Source of the DNA: an uncultured Acidobacteriota bacterium
Lineage (GTDB): Bacteria > Acidobacteriota > Vicinamibacteria > Vicinamibacterales > CAVVIG01
DNA length: 56,310 nucleotides
Direction: 5' to 3'
Assembly: GCA_902825985.1 (NCBI GenBank)
Contig: CADEDC010000036.1
Span: forward strand, 1 to 56,310
Shown: positions 15,128 through 22,755 of the stretch, piece after piece
Numbering within the stretch: position 1 is the first letter of the stretch
Layout: the number at the start of each line of letters is the position of its first letter
The notes under the pieces: model-generated
Databases searched by the model: none
The model's input: the letters and a program-made list of their open reading frames with translations, nothing else
Told to the model about the DNA's origin: nothing
Made by a program: the position numbers and the translations under genes

Positions 15128-16501
15128 ATGTCGTCCCTGCTCCGCGCCATCCCGTCCGTCGATCGGCTGCTGTCGCATCCAGGCTGCCGTGCCGCCCTCT
15201 CGCTGCACGGCCGTGACCACGTCACGCACATCTGCCGAGCCGTGCTCGACGAGGTGCGGCGCGACATCCAGGAGGGGCGGCTGGTCGATGCCGGGCCCCT
15301 GACCGACGACGCGGTCGTCGAGCGGATCACGGCGCGGCTGGACGCGGCGCGAAGTCCGCACCTCGTCCGGGTCATCAACGCCAGCGGCACCATCCTGCAC
15401 ACCAACCTCGGGCGGGCGGTGCTCGCCGCCGCGGCGGTCGACGCGGTGCTGCAGGTGGCGGCGCAGCCGACGAATCTCGAGTACGACCTGGCAAAAGGCA
15501 GTCGCGGCCGGCGGGAGTCGGAGGTCGAGCGCCTGGTGACGGCGCTGACCCGGGCGGAAGCGGCAACGGTCGTCAACAACAACGCCGCGGCCGTGCTGGT
15601 GGGGGTCAACAGCCTGGCCGCCGGCAAAGAGGTGATTGTCTCCCGCGGCGAACTGGTGGAGATCGGCGGCGCCTTCCGCATCCCCGACATCGTTGCGCGC
15701 GGTGGCGCCACCCTGCGGGAGGTCGGTACGACGAACCGCACGCATGCGTCCGACTTCGCGCAGGCGATCGGTCCGCACACCGGTCTCATCCTCAAGGTCC
15801 ACACCAGCAACTACCGCATCGTCGGCTTCTCGTCGGACGTGCCGCTGGCCGAGTTGGTGGCGCTCGGCCGGCAGCGCGGCGTCCCGGTGATGGAAGATCT
15901 CGGCAGCGGCGCCCTGGTGGACATGAGCACCTTCGGGCTGCCCCGGGAGCCGCTCGTCTCCGAGAGCATCGACGCCGGTGCCGACGTCGTGACGTTCAGC
16001 GGCGACAAGCTGCTGGGTGGCCCGCAGTCGGGCGTGATTGCCGGCACGGCGACCTGGGTGAACGCCATCAGGGAGAACCCGCTGCACCGCGCCGTCCGCT
16101 GCGACAAGATGACGATCGCCGCGCTCGAAGCGACGCTGCGGATCTACGAACAGTCGCCCGACCTCGCCCGCGACGTCCCGACCCTGCGCTTCCTCACGCG
16201 GCCGCTCGCGGAGATCGCGGCGGTCGCCGAACAGGCGCGCGGACGGCTGGCGCTGGCGCTCGGCAGCGGCTTCCGCGTGGCGGTGGACGATGGCGCGTCG
16301 CAGATCGGGAGCGGCGCCCTGCCGATTGACAGCCTGCCGACGAAGGTTGTCGTGATTGCCAGCGACACCATGGGCGCCGACCGGATTGCCGCTTACTTCC
16401 GTTCGGCCCGGCCGGCGATTGTCGGCCGCATCAAGGACGGTCGCTTCCTGCTGGACGTGCGGACGATTCTGGACGCCGGCGATCTCGTCCCGCAGCACTG
16501 A
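15128..16501 (+). CDS. selA: L-seryl-tRNA(Sec) selenium transferase SelA
   Basis: PLP enzyme that converts seryl-tRNA(Sec) to selenocysteyl-tRNA(Sec) using selenophosphate. The 457-residue protein has the full family length. The N-terminal domain ends in RVINASGTILHTNLGRA, followed by TNLEYDLAKGSRGRR, AATVVNNNAAAVLV and the cofactor lysine Lys294 in FSGDKLLGGPQSG. ATG at 15128 is preferred over 15056 because the added residues are not family-like and overlap the transporter gene. selB follows 14 bases after the stop, so both are surely cotranscribed. Confidence 0.95.
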   Translation: MSSLLRAIPSVDRLLSHPGCRAALSLHGRDHVTHICRAVLDEVRRDIQEGRLVDAGPLTDDAVVERITARLDAARSPHLVRVINASGTILHTNLGRAVLAAAAVDAVLQVAAQPTNLEYDLAKGSRGRRESEVERLVTALTRAEAATVVNNNAAAVLVGVNSLAAGKEVIVSRGELVEIGGAFRIPDIVARGGATLREVGTTNRTHASDFAQAIGPHTGLILKVHTSNYRIVGFSSDVPLAELVALGRQRGVPVMEDLGSGALVDMSTFGLPREPLVSESIDAGADVVTFSGDKLLGGPQSGVIAGTATWVNAIRENPLHRAVRCDKMTIAALEATLRIYEQSPDLARDVPTLRFLTRPLAEIAAVAEQARGRLALALGSGFRVAVDDGASQIGSGALPIDSLPTKVVVIASDTMGADRIAAYFRSARPAIVGRIKDGRFLLDVRTILDAGDLVPQH

Positions 16502-16515
16502 CCCGGTTCCCTCAC

Positions 16516-18462
16516 GTGCACTGGATCATCGGCACCGCCGGCCACATCGACCACGGCAAGACGAGCCTGGTGAAGGCGCTCACCGGCACCGATACCGATC
16601 GCCTGAAGGAAGAGAAGGCGCGCGGCATCTCCATCGACCTCGGCTTCGCCTCGCTCGCGCTGCCCGATGGCTCGCGCGCCGGCGTCGTCGACGTCCCCGG
16701 ACACGAGCGCTTCATCAGGAACATGCTGGCGGGTGCCCACGGCATCGACCTCGTGCTCTTCACCGTGGCCGCCGACGACGGCGTGATGCCACAGACGGAG
16801 GAACACCTCGACATCGTCCATCTGCTCGGCATCCGCCGCGCGCTGTTCGTGATCACGAAGGCGGACCTGGCCACCGAGGAGCGGCTGAACGACGTCGCCG
16901 ACGAAATCCGCATCCTGGTCGCCGGCACGGCACTCGAAGGCGCGCTGATCCGCCGCTTCGCGTATCCCACAGGTGACGGGCTCGAGGCGATCCGCGACGA
17001 GATCGTCCGCGTGCTGCAGGGAAGCGGCAAACCGGCACCGCCCGGACGGTTCCGGCTGCCGGTCGACCGCGCCTTCCTGTCGGCGGGCCACGGACTCATC
17101 GTCACCGGGACGGCGATCGCGGGGGAGATCCACCCGGGCGACCGGGTCCGCTGTCTGCCGTCCGGTGACCTGCTGCGGGTGCGCAGTGCCGAGGTCCACG
17201 GACAGCCGGTCGGCGTGGCGTCGTGGGGGCAGCGCATCGCGCTCAATCTCGCCGGCACCACCTCGAGCGGGATGGCGCGCGGCGACGTCATTGTCGACGA
17301 GGCGATCACGTTGACCTGCGATCGCTTCGACGCCGAAATCGAGGTCCGTCCGTCGGCGGCCCGCGGGTTGAAGGACCACCAGCGCGTTCGCGTACACCTC
17401 GGCACCGCCGAGCGGATCGGCAAGGTCGTGCCGATCGGCACGCGCGACCAGGCGCTCGAGCTGATCCCGCCCGGTGCGCGGGCGCTGTGCCAGGTGGTGC
17501 TCACCGAGCCGGTGGTCGCGATGCGCGGCGATCACTTCATCGTGCGTGACGAGACGGCACAGCGGACGCTGGCCGGCGGTCGGGTGCTGCTGCCGGCCAC
17601 CCCGAAGCGTCGCCGCGCCGACGCGGCGGTCCGCGCGCGGGTCGCGGCGCTGACGTCGACCGACGATGGCGAACTGCTGCCGGCGGTGGTCGCCGATGCC
17701 GCGGCCGCCGGTGACGAGGAGCAGCTGGCGGTGTCGCTGGGCACCCTGGCGCAGCTACTGAACGATCGCGAGGAGCTGGTGCGGGCGCGCCTCGACGCGT
17801 TGAGCAGCCTGCATCCGTTCGCGCTCGAAATGGACCGCCTCTACGCGCTCGCGGCGCCGTGCGCGACGACGAAGGCGCGCATCGTCGGGGCCGCGACGGC
17901 GTGGCACCAGGCCCAGCCGCTGACGCCCGGGATCGACATCGAGGAGGCGCGCACGCGCGCGGCCGTCGCGCCGTCGCCGGCTGTGTCGGCACGGGTCTTC
18001 CGGCTGCTCGTCGACGAACTCGAGCACGAAAAGGCGCTCGTCCGCGAGGGCAACGTCCTCCGCCTGCCGGCGTTCCGGCTGCAGGTCGCCGGCGCCGATC
18101 GGGTGATGGTCGATCGGATCCTGGCGGCACTCTCAGCGGCGCCGCTGGCGCCACCCGACGTCAAGCTGCTCGCCGAGACACTGTCGGTCGACCGGATGAA
18201 GCTGCTGCCGCTGCTGCGTGCGATGGAGAAGCAGAAGCAGGTGGTGGCGGTGGCGCAAGACCTCTACTTCGCCGCCGACGCCATCGCCCGCGTTCGCGAC
18301 GAACTTTCGCGCGACCTCGGTGGGGGGGCGACGCTCACGACGGCGGCCTTTCGCGACCGGTATCAGACGTCGCGCAAGTACGCGATTCCGATCCTCGAGT
18401 ATTTCGACCGTCAGGGGTTCACGGTTAGGATCGGTGAGGCGCGGCGGCTTCGACGTTCGTAG
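16516..18462 (+). CDS. selB: Selenocysteine-specific elongation factor SelB
   Basis: GTPase that brings Sec-tRNA to UGA codons marked by a SECIS hairpin. Residues 6-16 are the P-loop ([11 protein letters not shown]), then the G3 motif DVPGHERF and G4 ITKAD. Beta-barrel domains II-III follow (about 175-350), and from about 380 to 648 come winged-helix domains that bind the SECIS RNA, ending in the typical [20 protein letters not shown]. The 648-residue length is close to known SelB. The start is GTG at 16516. The stop codon TAG lies at the first unit of a 9-bp tandem array, and selD follows in the same direction. Confidence 0.96.
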   Translation: MHWIIGTAGHIDHGKTSLVKALTGTDTDRLKEEKARGISIDLGFASLALPDGSRAGVVDVPGHERFIRNMLAGAHGIDLVLFTVAADDGVMPQTEEHLDIVHLLGIRRALFVITKADLATEERLNDVADEIRILVAGTALEGALIRRFAYPTGDGLEAIRDEIVRVLQGSGKPAPPGRFRLPVDRAFLSAGHGLIVTGTAIAGEIHPGDRVRCLPSGDLLRVRSAEVHGQPVGVASWGQRIALNLAGTTSSGMARGDVIVDEAITLTCDRFDAEIEVRPSAARGLKDHQRVRVHLGTAERIGKVVPIGTRDQALELIPPGARALCQVVLTEPVVAMRGDHFIVRDETAQRTLAGGRVLLPATPKRRRADAAVRARVAALTSTDDGELLPAVVADAAAAGDEEQLAVSLGTLAQLLNDREELVRARLDALSSLHPFALEMDRLYALAAPCATTKARIVGAATAWHQAQPLTPGIDIEEARTRAAVAPSPAVSARVFRLLVDELEHEKALVREGNVLRLPAFRLQVAGADRVMVDRILAALSAAPLAPPDVKLLAETLSVDRMKLLPLLRAMEKQKQVVAVAQDLYFAADAIARVRDELSRDLGGGATLTTAAFRDRYQTSRKYAIPILEYFDRQGFTVRIGEARRLRRS

Positions 18463-18527
18463 GGCGGGTAGGCCGGGTGGGCCGGGTGGGCCGGGTAGGC
18501 CGGGTGGGCCGGGTAGGGCGGGTAGGG
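18459..18527 (+). repeat. Tandem array of the 9-bp unit GTRGGSCGG between selB and selD
   Basis: Seven full units of GTAGGGCGG, GTAGGCCGG or GTGGGCCGG run without a break from the selB stop codon to 18521, with a partial eighth. The same unit returns, in both orientations, at 29741-29898. The G-runs (GGG three bases apart) could form G-quadruplexes. A frame through the array would give GRVGRV repeats, which I treat as non-coding. Confidence 0.85.
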
Positions 18528-18536
18528 ATCGATTCA

Positions 18537-19655
18537 GTGACGCGAACGAAAAAGGCGACGGCATCCCGCAGGACGGCTCCGGCATCCGTGGCGCGCAGCG
18601 GCCGCAAGGCGCTGTCGAAAGCGCTCGGACTGACGCAGCAGGTCGCGGCCGCCGGTTGAGCGGCGAAGCTCGGCCCTGCCGACCTGGCGCACGTGCTGCG
18701 CCGGCTGCCCACACAGACCCATCCCGATGTCCTCGTCGGCACCGACACGTCCGACGACGCGGGCGTGTTTCGCCTGCGCGACGACCTGGCGATCGTGAAC
18801 ACCGTCGACTTCTTCACGCCGATCGTCGACGATCCGTTCGTCTTCGGCCAGATTGCCGCCGCCAACGCGCTGAGCGACATCTACGCGATGGGTGCCGATC
18901 CGGTCACCGCGCTCAACATCGTCGGCTTCCCGAAGGCGACGATGGACATCGAGGTGTTGAGCCAGGTGCTCGAAGGCGGACTGGACCGCGCGCGTGAAGC
19001 GGGCGCCGTGGTGATCGGCGGCCACACGATCATCGATCCCGAGCTGAAGTACGGCATGGCGGTCACCGGCACCGTCCACCCGGACAAGGTGCTGCGCAAC
19101 GTCGGCGTCGAAGCGGGCGACGCGCTCGTGCTCACCAAGCCGCTCGGCACCGGCATCGTGACGACGGCATTGAAACAGCGGCGGGCATCCGCCGCGAGCG
19201 TCAGGGCCGCCGTGGCGTCGATGGTGGCGCTGAACCGCACCGCGTCGCTGGTGATGCGGCGGTTCGCCGTGCACGCCTGCTCGGACGTGACCGGCTTCGG
19301 CCTGCTGGGCCATGGCACCGAGATGGCCATGGGGAGCGACGTCTCGATCGTGTTCGACTCCCGCAGCCTGCCGCTGCTGCCCGGCGCGCTGCGGCTGGCG
19401 AAGGGGGGGTATCTGACCGGCGGGTGCAAACGGAACCGCGCGTACCTCGCCGACAAGGTCGTCGTCGAACCGACGGTGAGCGCCGGTTACGAAGACATCG
19501 CCTACGATCCGCAGACCTCCGGCGGCCTGCTGATCGCCGTTCGTGACCGCGACGCCGCACGACTGGTGCAGGCGCTCCACGCCCAGGGCATCGACAGCGC
19601 CAGTGTCGTCGGTGCCGCGGTCGCCAAGCGTGGCGCCTGGGTCATCCTCAGATAA
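18537..19655 (+). CDS. selD: Selenophosphate synthetase SelD, itself a selenoprotein (UGA at 18657-18659)
   Basis: Makes selenophosphate from selenide and ATP. The frame continues through TGA at 18657: LTQQVAAAG-U-AAKLGPADL, then the recognisable core VLVGTDTSDDAGVF, VDFFTPIVDDPFVFG, AGAVVIGGHTI and YDPQTSGGLLIAV. The UGA falls exactly where SelD has its catalytic Cys or Sec (Cys17 in E. coli), three residues before the conserved lysine. With GTG at 18537 the Sec is residue 41 of 372; GTG at 18588 is a possible later start. No ATG exists upstream in this frame before the repeat array. A SECIS-like hairpin follows at 18684-18704. Without readthrough the protein would lose its active-site segment. 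Confidence 0.9.
18684..18704 (+). promoter_or_regulatory. SECIS-like hairpin for selD UGA
   Basis: CTGGCGCA (18684-18691) pairs with TGCGCCGG (18697-18704) through eight pairs (one U-G), closing the loop CGUGC. The loop begins 33 bases after the UGA, and its G at position 2 with GU in the loop fits the general bacterial SECIS pattern recognised by SelB. The loop is identical to that of the SelW-like gene. Confidence 0.65.
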
Positions 19656-19662
19656 CCGGCCC

Positions 19663-20217
19663 TCAGAACCCGACGGACAGCGCCGCGCCCACCGGGCGCT
19701 GCCGCGACAGCAGCGCTCCGACACCCACACGCGCGGCACCGGTGCTGCGCTCGTAGATCACGTGCGGCCTGGTGATCATGGCGTCCACGCCGACGCCGAC
19801 GCCGGCACCGAGACCGCCGTAGACCAGTGCGACGATTGCCCCGACGCCCGCGCAGTCAGGGTCACCATTGCACATGGTCGCGACCATGAGGCCACCCATG
19901 ACGGCCCCGACACCGAGTCCCCACAACGCACCGTTGCCGAGCGGGTCCGAGCGCCGCGCGCTGATGGTCCGCACGTCGACTTCGTGAAACTCGCGCGTCT
20001 CCGAACGCCCCTGGAGCACGAGCGTGGCGGGGGAGAGAGCGCCGATGCGTCCCCGGGTGTGACCGCCGCCGCTATCGTGGACCACCACCGTGTCGCCCGG
20101 CCGGACGAGCAGTCGCAGCTGTTCGAACGATCCGGCAATCCCCTGTGCCCGTGCGAGCCAGGGTCCGCCGAGCAGTAGCGTGAGCACGAGGGCGAGGCAT
20201 GGGCGGACGCGACACAT
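19663..20217 (-). CDS. Exported glycine-rich protein of unknown function
   Basis: From ATG at 20217 the 184-residue protein has a clear signal peptide (MCRVRPCLALVLTLLLGG, cut after WLARAQ). Next comes a small beta-rich domain (LRLLVRPGDTVVVHDSGG, ALSPATLVLQGRSET), then a Gly-rich hydrophobic part that looks like a glycine-zipper membrane segment (WGLGVGAVMGGLMVATM, GLGAGVGVGVDAM). The domain before the zipper resembles Sm/LSM-like beta barrels of acidobacterial envelope proteins; that is a guess. It sits on the opposite strand between two selenoprotein genes and ends eight bases after selD. Confidence 0.65.
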   Translation of the reverse strand: MCRVRPCLALVLTLLLGGPWLARAQGIAGSFEQLRLLVRPGDTVVVHDSGGGHTRGRIGALSPATLVLQGRSETREFHEVDVRTISARRSDPLGNGALWGLGVGAVMGGLMVATMCNGDPDCAGVGAIVALVYGGLGAGVGVGVDAMITRPHVIYERSTGAARVGVGALLSRQRPVGAALSVGF

Positions 20218-20626
20218 GGCACACCTACTTCCACGCGACGTCACCGTTCTGCCGGCTGCCGAGGGCGTGACGAGCCGGGCGATGTGACGACTGATCGACG
20301 AGGGCCTCTCGCGACGGTCCGGGCTGGTTCCGTGCGGCGCCCAGGCTGCCTGCGGACGAACCGAGGGTGCGCCGTCGATCGACGTTCGCGCCTCGCATCG
20401 TGACCTCACCGCGGGGCTCTCCCCTGAGAGCCCGACGCACAACCGGTGCCGCGGACGCTGGGCGCTTTCCACGGCGGTTCTTTGGCGGCCGGCATCGCGG
20501 TCACGCCGCGCTGGGCCAAATCGCTGGCATTCCGGCGCTCGCCTGTTCCGGCAGGCGTCGTCGGCTTCCCTGCGGGTCGCCGGACTTTCGTGTTACCGTG
20601 GAAGCCTCGAAAACTGTGGAGGTTGG
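20218..20626. other. Intergenic region between divergent exported-protein gene and selenoperoxiredoxin
   Basis: No gene is apparent. A perfect hairpin, GGGCTCTC-CCCT-GAGAGCCC, lies at 20414-20433 without a T-run. The promoters of both divergent genes should be here, but I see no clear -35/-10 pair. TGGAGG at 20617-20622 is the ribosome site of the peroxiredoxin. Confidence 0.5.
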
Positions 20627-21199
20627 ATGAAAAGACTCCTGATTACGGCGCTCGGCTTGGCGGCGCTCGGTGTGTGGAGCACCGGGATGTTCGCCCAGCA
20701 GGTCATGCCGGGCCAGCCGGAGTTGAAGGCGGGGGATGTCGCCCCGGATTTCACGCTCCAGGCGTCGGACGGCAAGACCTACACCCTCTCGAAACTACGC
20801 GGCAAGCATGTCGTGCTGGCGTGGTTTCCCAAAGCGTTCACCGCTGGTTGAACGGCCGAATGCAAGGCCCTCCGTGAGAGCGGCCCAATGATTCGCGCCT
20901 TCGATGCTGCCTATTTCATGATCAGCGTCGATTCCCTCGAGGACAACACGGCCTTCGCGAAGAAGGAGAACGCCGACTTTCCGCTGCTGGCGGATCCGAC
21001 CAGGGCCACCGCGCGCAAGTACGGCGTGCTCGCGGACATGAGCCGCTTCAAACTCGGCGAGGTCGCCGCCCGGCACACGTTCTACATCGGGCCCGACGGC
21101 AAGATCGTCGACGTCGATCGGAAAGTCAGCCCCGGTACCTCGGGCGAGGACATCGTCGCGCACCTGAAGGCACTCAACGTGCCGGCAGCCAAGAAGTAG
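20627..21199 (+). CDS. Periplasmic selenocysteine peroxiredoxin (UGA at 20849-20851)
   Basis: Signal peptide at residues 1-24 ([17 protein letters not shown], then FAQQ). The AhpC/TSA fold follows: [78 protein letters not shown]. The in-frame UGA (residue 75) replaces the peroxidatic cysteine of the FTxGCTxEC motif, and Cys79 could be the resolving residue as in PrxQ/BCP types. It should reduce peroxides in the periplasm. Frames before and after the TGA are identical and both halves are family-like, so a sequencing error or pseudogene is unlikely. A SECIS-like hairpin is at 20866-20885. Confidence 0.92.
20866..20885 (+). promoter_or_regulatory. SECIS-like hairpin for the peroxiredoxin UGA
   Basis: GGCC-CTC (20866-20872) pairs with GAG (20878-20880) and GGCC (20882-20885), with one bulged C at 20881. 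The loop is CGUGA. It begins 22 bases after the UGA, the same spacing as in the SelW-like gene, and shares the CGUG start with the other two SECIS candidates. Confidence 0.6.
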
Positions 21200-21224
21200 C
21201 CATCCGGCCGACGCAGGAGACATG

Positions 21225-21260
21225 AGCCCGGTCGACGCGAACCCTCGCGTCGGCCGGGCT
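21225..21260 (+). terminator. Strong hairpin after the peroxiredoxin gene
   Basis: AGCCCGG-t-CGACGCGA (21225-21240) pairs with TCGCGTCG-g-CCGGGCT (21245-21260): fifteen pairs, one mismatch, loop ACCC. It lies 25 bases past the peroxiredoxin stop. CTCTCGCGTTGT follows in place of a T-run, so it may pause or stabilise rather than end transcription. Confidence 0.45.
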
Positions 21261-21299
21261 CTCTCGCGTTGTCCGGCCCGCCGGGATAGGATCGCTTTC

Positions 21300-21536
21300 A
21301 TGTCCTCCCACATCCGCATCCGATACTGCAGGGCCTGAAACTACCGGCCGCGTGCCGCCCGTGCGGCGGCACTCATCCGTGAACAGCTGCAGCTCGACAC
21401 GGCACTGCTCGAAGGAAACCGCGGCGAGTTCACCGTGTGGGTGAACGACCGCCAGGTGGCGCAGAAGAGCCAGGACGGCTTCCCGTCGGACGAGGCCATA
21501 GTGGCAGCTGTCAGACAGGCGGTGTCAGGCACCTGA
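21300..21536 (+). CDS. SelW/Rdx-family selenoprotein with CxxU motif (UGA at 21336-21338)
   Basis: The 78-residue reading frame is MSSHIRIRYCRA-U-NYRPRA, then LIREQLQLDTALLEGNRGEF and TVWVNDRQVAQKSQDGFP. This is the whole SelW/Rdx thioredoxin-like fold: CxxU after the first strand, the YRPRA helix start, the EGxxGEFxVxVxxxxV strand pair and the final DEAIVAAVRQAV helix. SelW-like proteins are small thiol/selenol redox proteins. The in-frame TGA makes it invisible to ordinary gene calling. TAGGAT at 21287-21292 lies seven bases before the ATG, suggesting a leaderless mRNA. A perfect SECIS-like hairpin follows the UGA. An 8-bp repeat array begins right after the stop. Confidence 0.92.
21352..21372 (+). 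promoter_or_regulatory. SECIS-like hairpin for the SelW-like UGA
   Basis: GTGCCGCC (21352-21359) pairs perfectly with GGCGGCAC (21365-21372) and closes the loop CGUGC. The stem begins 14 bases and the loop 22 bases after the UGA. This is the clearest of the three SECIS candidates. Confidence 0.75.
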
Positions 21537-21537
21537 T

Positions 21538-21601
21538 CGAACCCGCGAACCTGCGAACCCGCGAACCCGCGAACCTGCGAACCCGCGAACCTGCGAACCC
21601 G
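21538..21601. repeat. Tandem array of 8-bp unit CGAACCYG between convergent genes
   Basis: Eight consecutive units of CGAACCCG or CGAACCTG fill the whole gap between the SelW-like stop and the end of the oppositely oriented FMN reductase gene. It is a pure short tandem repeat with no spacers. Confidence 0.9.
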
Positions 21602-21604
21602 TTC

Positions 21605-22171
21605 CTACGCCCGCAGCGTCCGGAGCGCGCTGGCCCAGCGGGCCAGCTCCTTGAGCATGCCGAGCGCCGACTTGTCGAGCCCTTCGCTGCCGATGAACTG
21701 CCCGGTGTCCTTGTCCATCAGGGTCGGGAAGTTCGGAATCGCCACCGCTTCCACGATTGGCACCACCTTCAGCGTCGTCAGAATCGACTTGGTCATCGCC
21801 ACCGAGCGCAGGCCGGCCGATACGCCGCCGTAGCTCACGAAGCCGGCCGGCTTGTAGTTCCATTCCTGGTAGAGCTGGTCGAGCGCGTTGATCAGCGCCG
21901 GCGGTGCACCATGGTTGTACTCAGGCGTGACGATGACGAACGCATCGTGGGCAGCGACGGTGGCGCTCCAGGCCTGCGTCTCCGGGTGCGTGTACTTCTT
22001 CAGGCGAGGATGATCCGGCTCGCTGAGCATCGGCAGATTGATCGTCTTCAGGTCAATCAGCGTGATCTCGAACGCCGGGTTCGCGGCGGCGACCCGGATG
22101 AACCACTCGGCGATCGGCAGGCCGACGCGGGTTTCCCGAACACTGGCAACGATGACACCAAGCTTGACCAT
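21605..22171 (-). CDS. NAD(P)H-dependent FMN reductase family protein
   Basis: The 188-residue flavodoxin-fold protein begins MVKLGVIVASVRETRVG, with the FMN phosphate loop, and carries TPEYNHGAPPALINALD and KPAGFVSYGGVSAGLRSV, the marks of NADPH-dependent FMN/azo/chromate reductases. The longer frame to 22369 is not family-like. AGGAGAG lies before the ATG at 22171 and fixes the start. It is a soluble cytoplasmic enzyme with no linked redox gene besides the selenoproteins on the other strand. Confidence 0.88.
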   Translation of the reverse strand: MVKLGVIVASVRETRVGLPIAEWFIRVAAANPAFEITLIDLKTINLPMLSEPDHPRLKKYTHPETQAWSATVAAHDAFVIVTPEYNHGAPPALINALDQLYQEWNYKPAGFVSYGGVSAGLRSVAMTKSILTTLKVVPIVEAVAIPNFPTLMDKDTGQFIGSEGLDKSALGMLKELARWASALRTLRA

Positions 22172-22261
22172 GCGGATGGGACTCTCCTGTGAGCGGTTAG
22201 ACTCGCCTCGCGGCGGCCAGGATTCACGCCGATGCCGCACGCCGGCGCCTCGCGGCTCTGT

Positions 22262-22306
22262 CATACTGTGGGCGCAGTTCGTTTTACCAGCCGGTGGAAT
22301 CGGAGG
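22262..22306 (+). promoter_or_regulatory. Possible -10 and ribosome site of the small exported protein gene
   Basis: CATACT (22262-22267), the same hexamer as in the selA box, is followed by GGAGG (22302-22306) five bases before ATG at 22312. No convincing -35 is visible. Confidence 0.4.
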
Positions 22307-22311
22307 CAGCG

Positions 22312-22746
22312 ATGCGAGGGCGCGCGGTCGGAATGGGAGTCCTGCTGGTCGCGCTCGCGACCGCTCCATTGGCGGATGCGCAGTCGGCCGACGGCAAGCG
22401 CGCCGAGGGGCCGATTACGCTCACCGGCTGCGTCGAGCCGGGTGCCGGTCCGAACGAGTACACGATTGACGATGCGGCCATCGGCAAGTACAAGGTAAGT
22501 GGCAACCGCATCAACAAGTTCGTCGGGCAGCGGGTCGAGGTGGTGGGCAACCTCGATACCGGACGGTTGCGGATTCGCGGCGGGCTGTATCCATCGCCCA
22601 ATGTCGCCGGCCAGGCCGGTGCGATGGATCCGGTGAAGGCGGCGATTGCCGCGCAGCCAGGTGGCACGTCGTCGGGGACCGGCGGCGTGCAGCTGCCGGA
22701 GCTCAAGGTGAAGTCCGTCAAGACGCTGAGCGGCGGTTGCCGCTGA
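22312..22746 (+). CDS. Small exported protein, OB-fold-like (DUF5818-type), function unknown
   Basis: The 144-residue protein has a signal peptide (MRGRAVGMGVLLVALATAPL, cut near ADAQ), then ITLTGCVEPGAG, YKVSGNRINKFVGQRVEVVG and a Gly/Ala/Pro-rich tail. LTGCV plus the VGQRVEVxG strand is common in acidobacterial exported proteins that I take to be OB-fold-like. The cysteine after the TG may form a disulfide with the C-terminal SGGC. ATG at 22312 is preferred to 22294 because GGAGG precedes it. It ends nine bases before hemH. Confidence 0.65.
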   Translation: MRGRAVGMGVLLVALATAPLADAQSADGKRAEGPITLTGCVEPGAGPNEYTIDDAAIGKYKVSGNRINKFVGQRVEVVGNLDTGRLRIRGGLYPSPNVAGQAGAMDPVKAAIAAQPGGTSSGTGGVQLPELKVKSVKTLSGGCR

Positions 22747-22755
22747 TCCTCACAC

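Noticed and set aside
13456..16498. Very long minus-strand frames opposite the transporter and selA
   Set aside because: They are composition shadows of high-GC genes on the plus strand, rich in Arg/Ala/Asp/His, without domain motifs. The plus-strand proteins are clearly real.
18477..18659. Short reading frame starting in the 9-bp array (GRVGRV repeats) as a separate repetitive protein
   Set aside because: Its end continues in frame through UGA into SelD. The array part is non-coding, and the useful start is the GTG at 18537 or 18588.
20849..20851. The peroxiredoxin TGA as a nonsense mutation
   Set aside because: It falls exactly on the peroxidatic cysteine, both sides are in frame and conserved, a SECIS-like hairpin follows, and the genome encodes selA, selB, selC and selD.
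18657..21338. UGA recoded as tryptophan or glycine in this organism
   Set aside because: TGG is used for Trp throughout and TGA serves as an ordinary stop for many genes here (for example RidA at 704). Only the three redox-site UGAs are read through.
21538..21601. CRISPR array
   Set aside because: Units are 8 bp and directly abutting with no spacers; no cas gene is present. The same reasoning excludes the 9-bp arrays.
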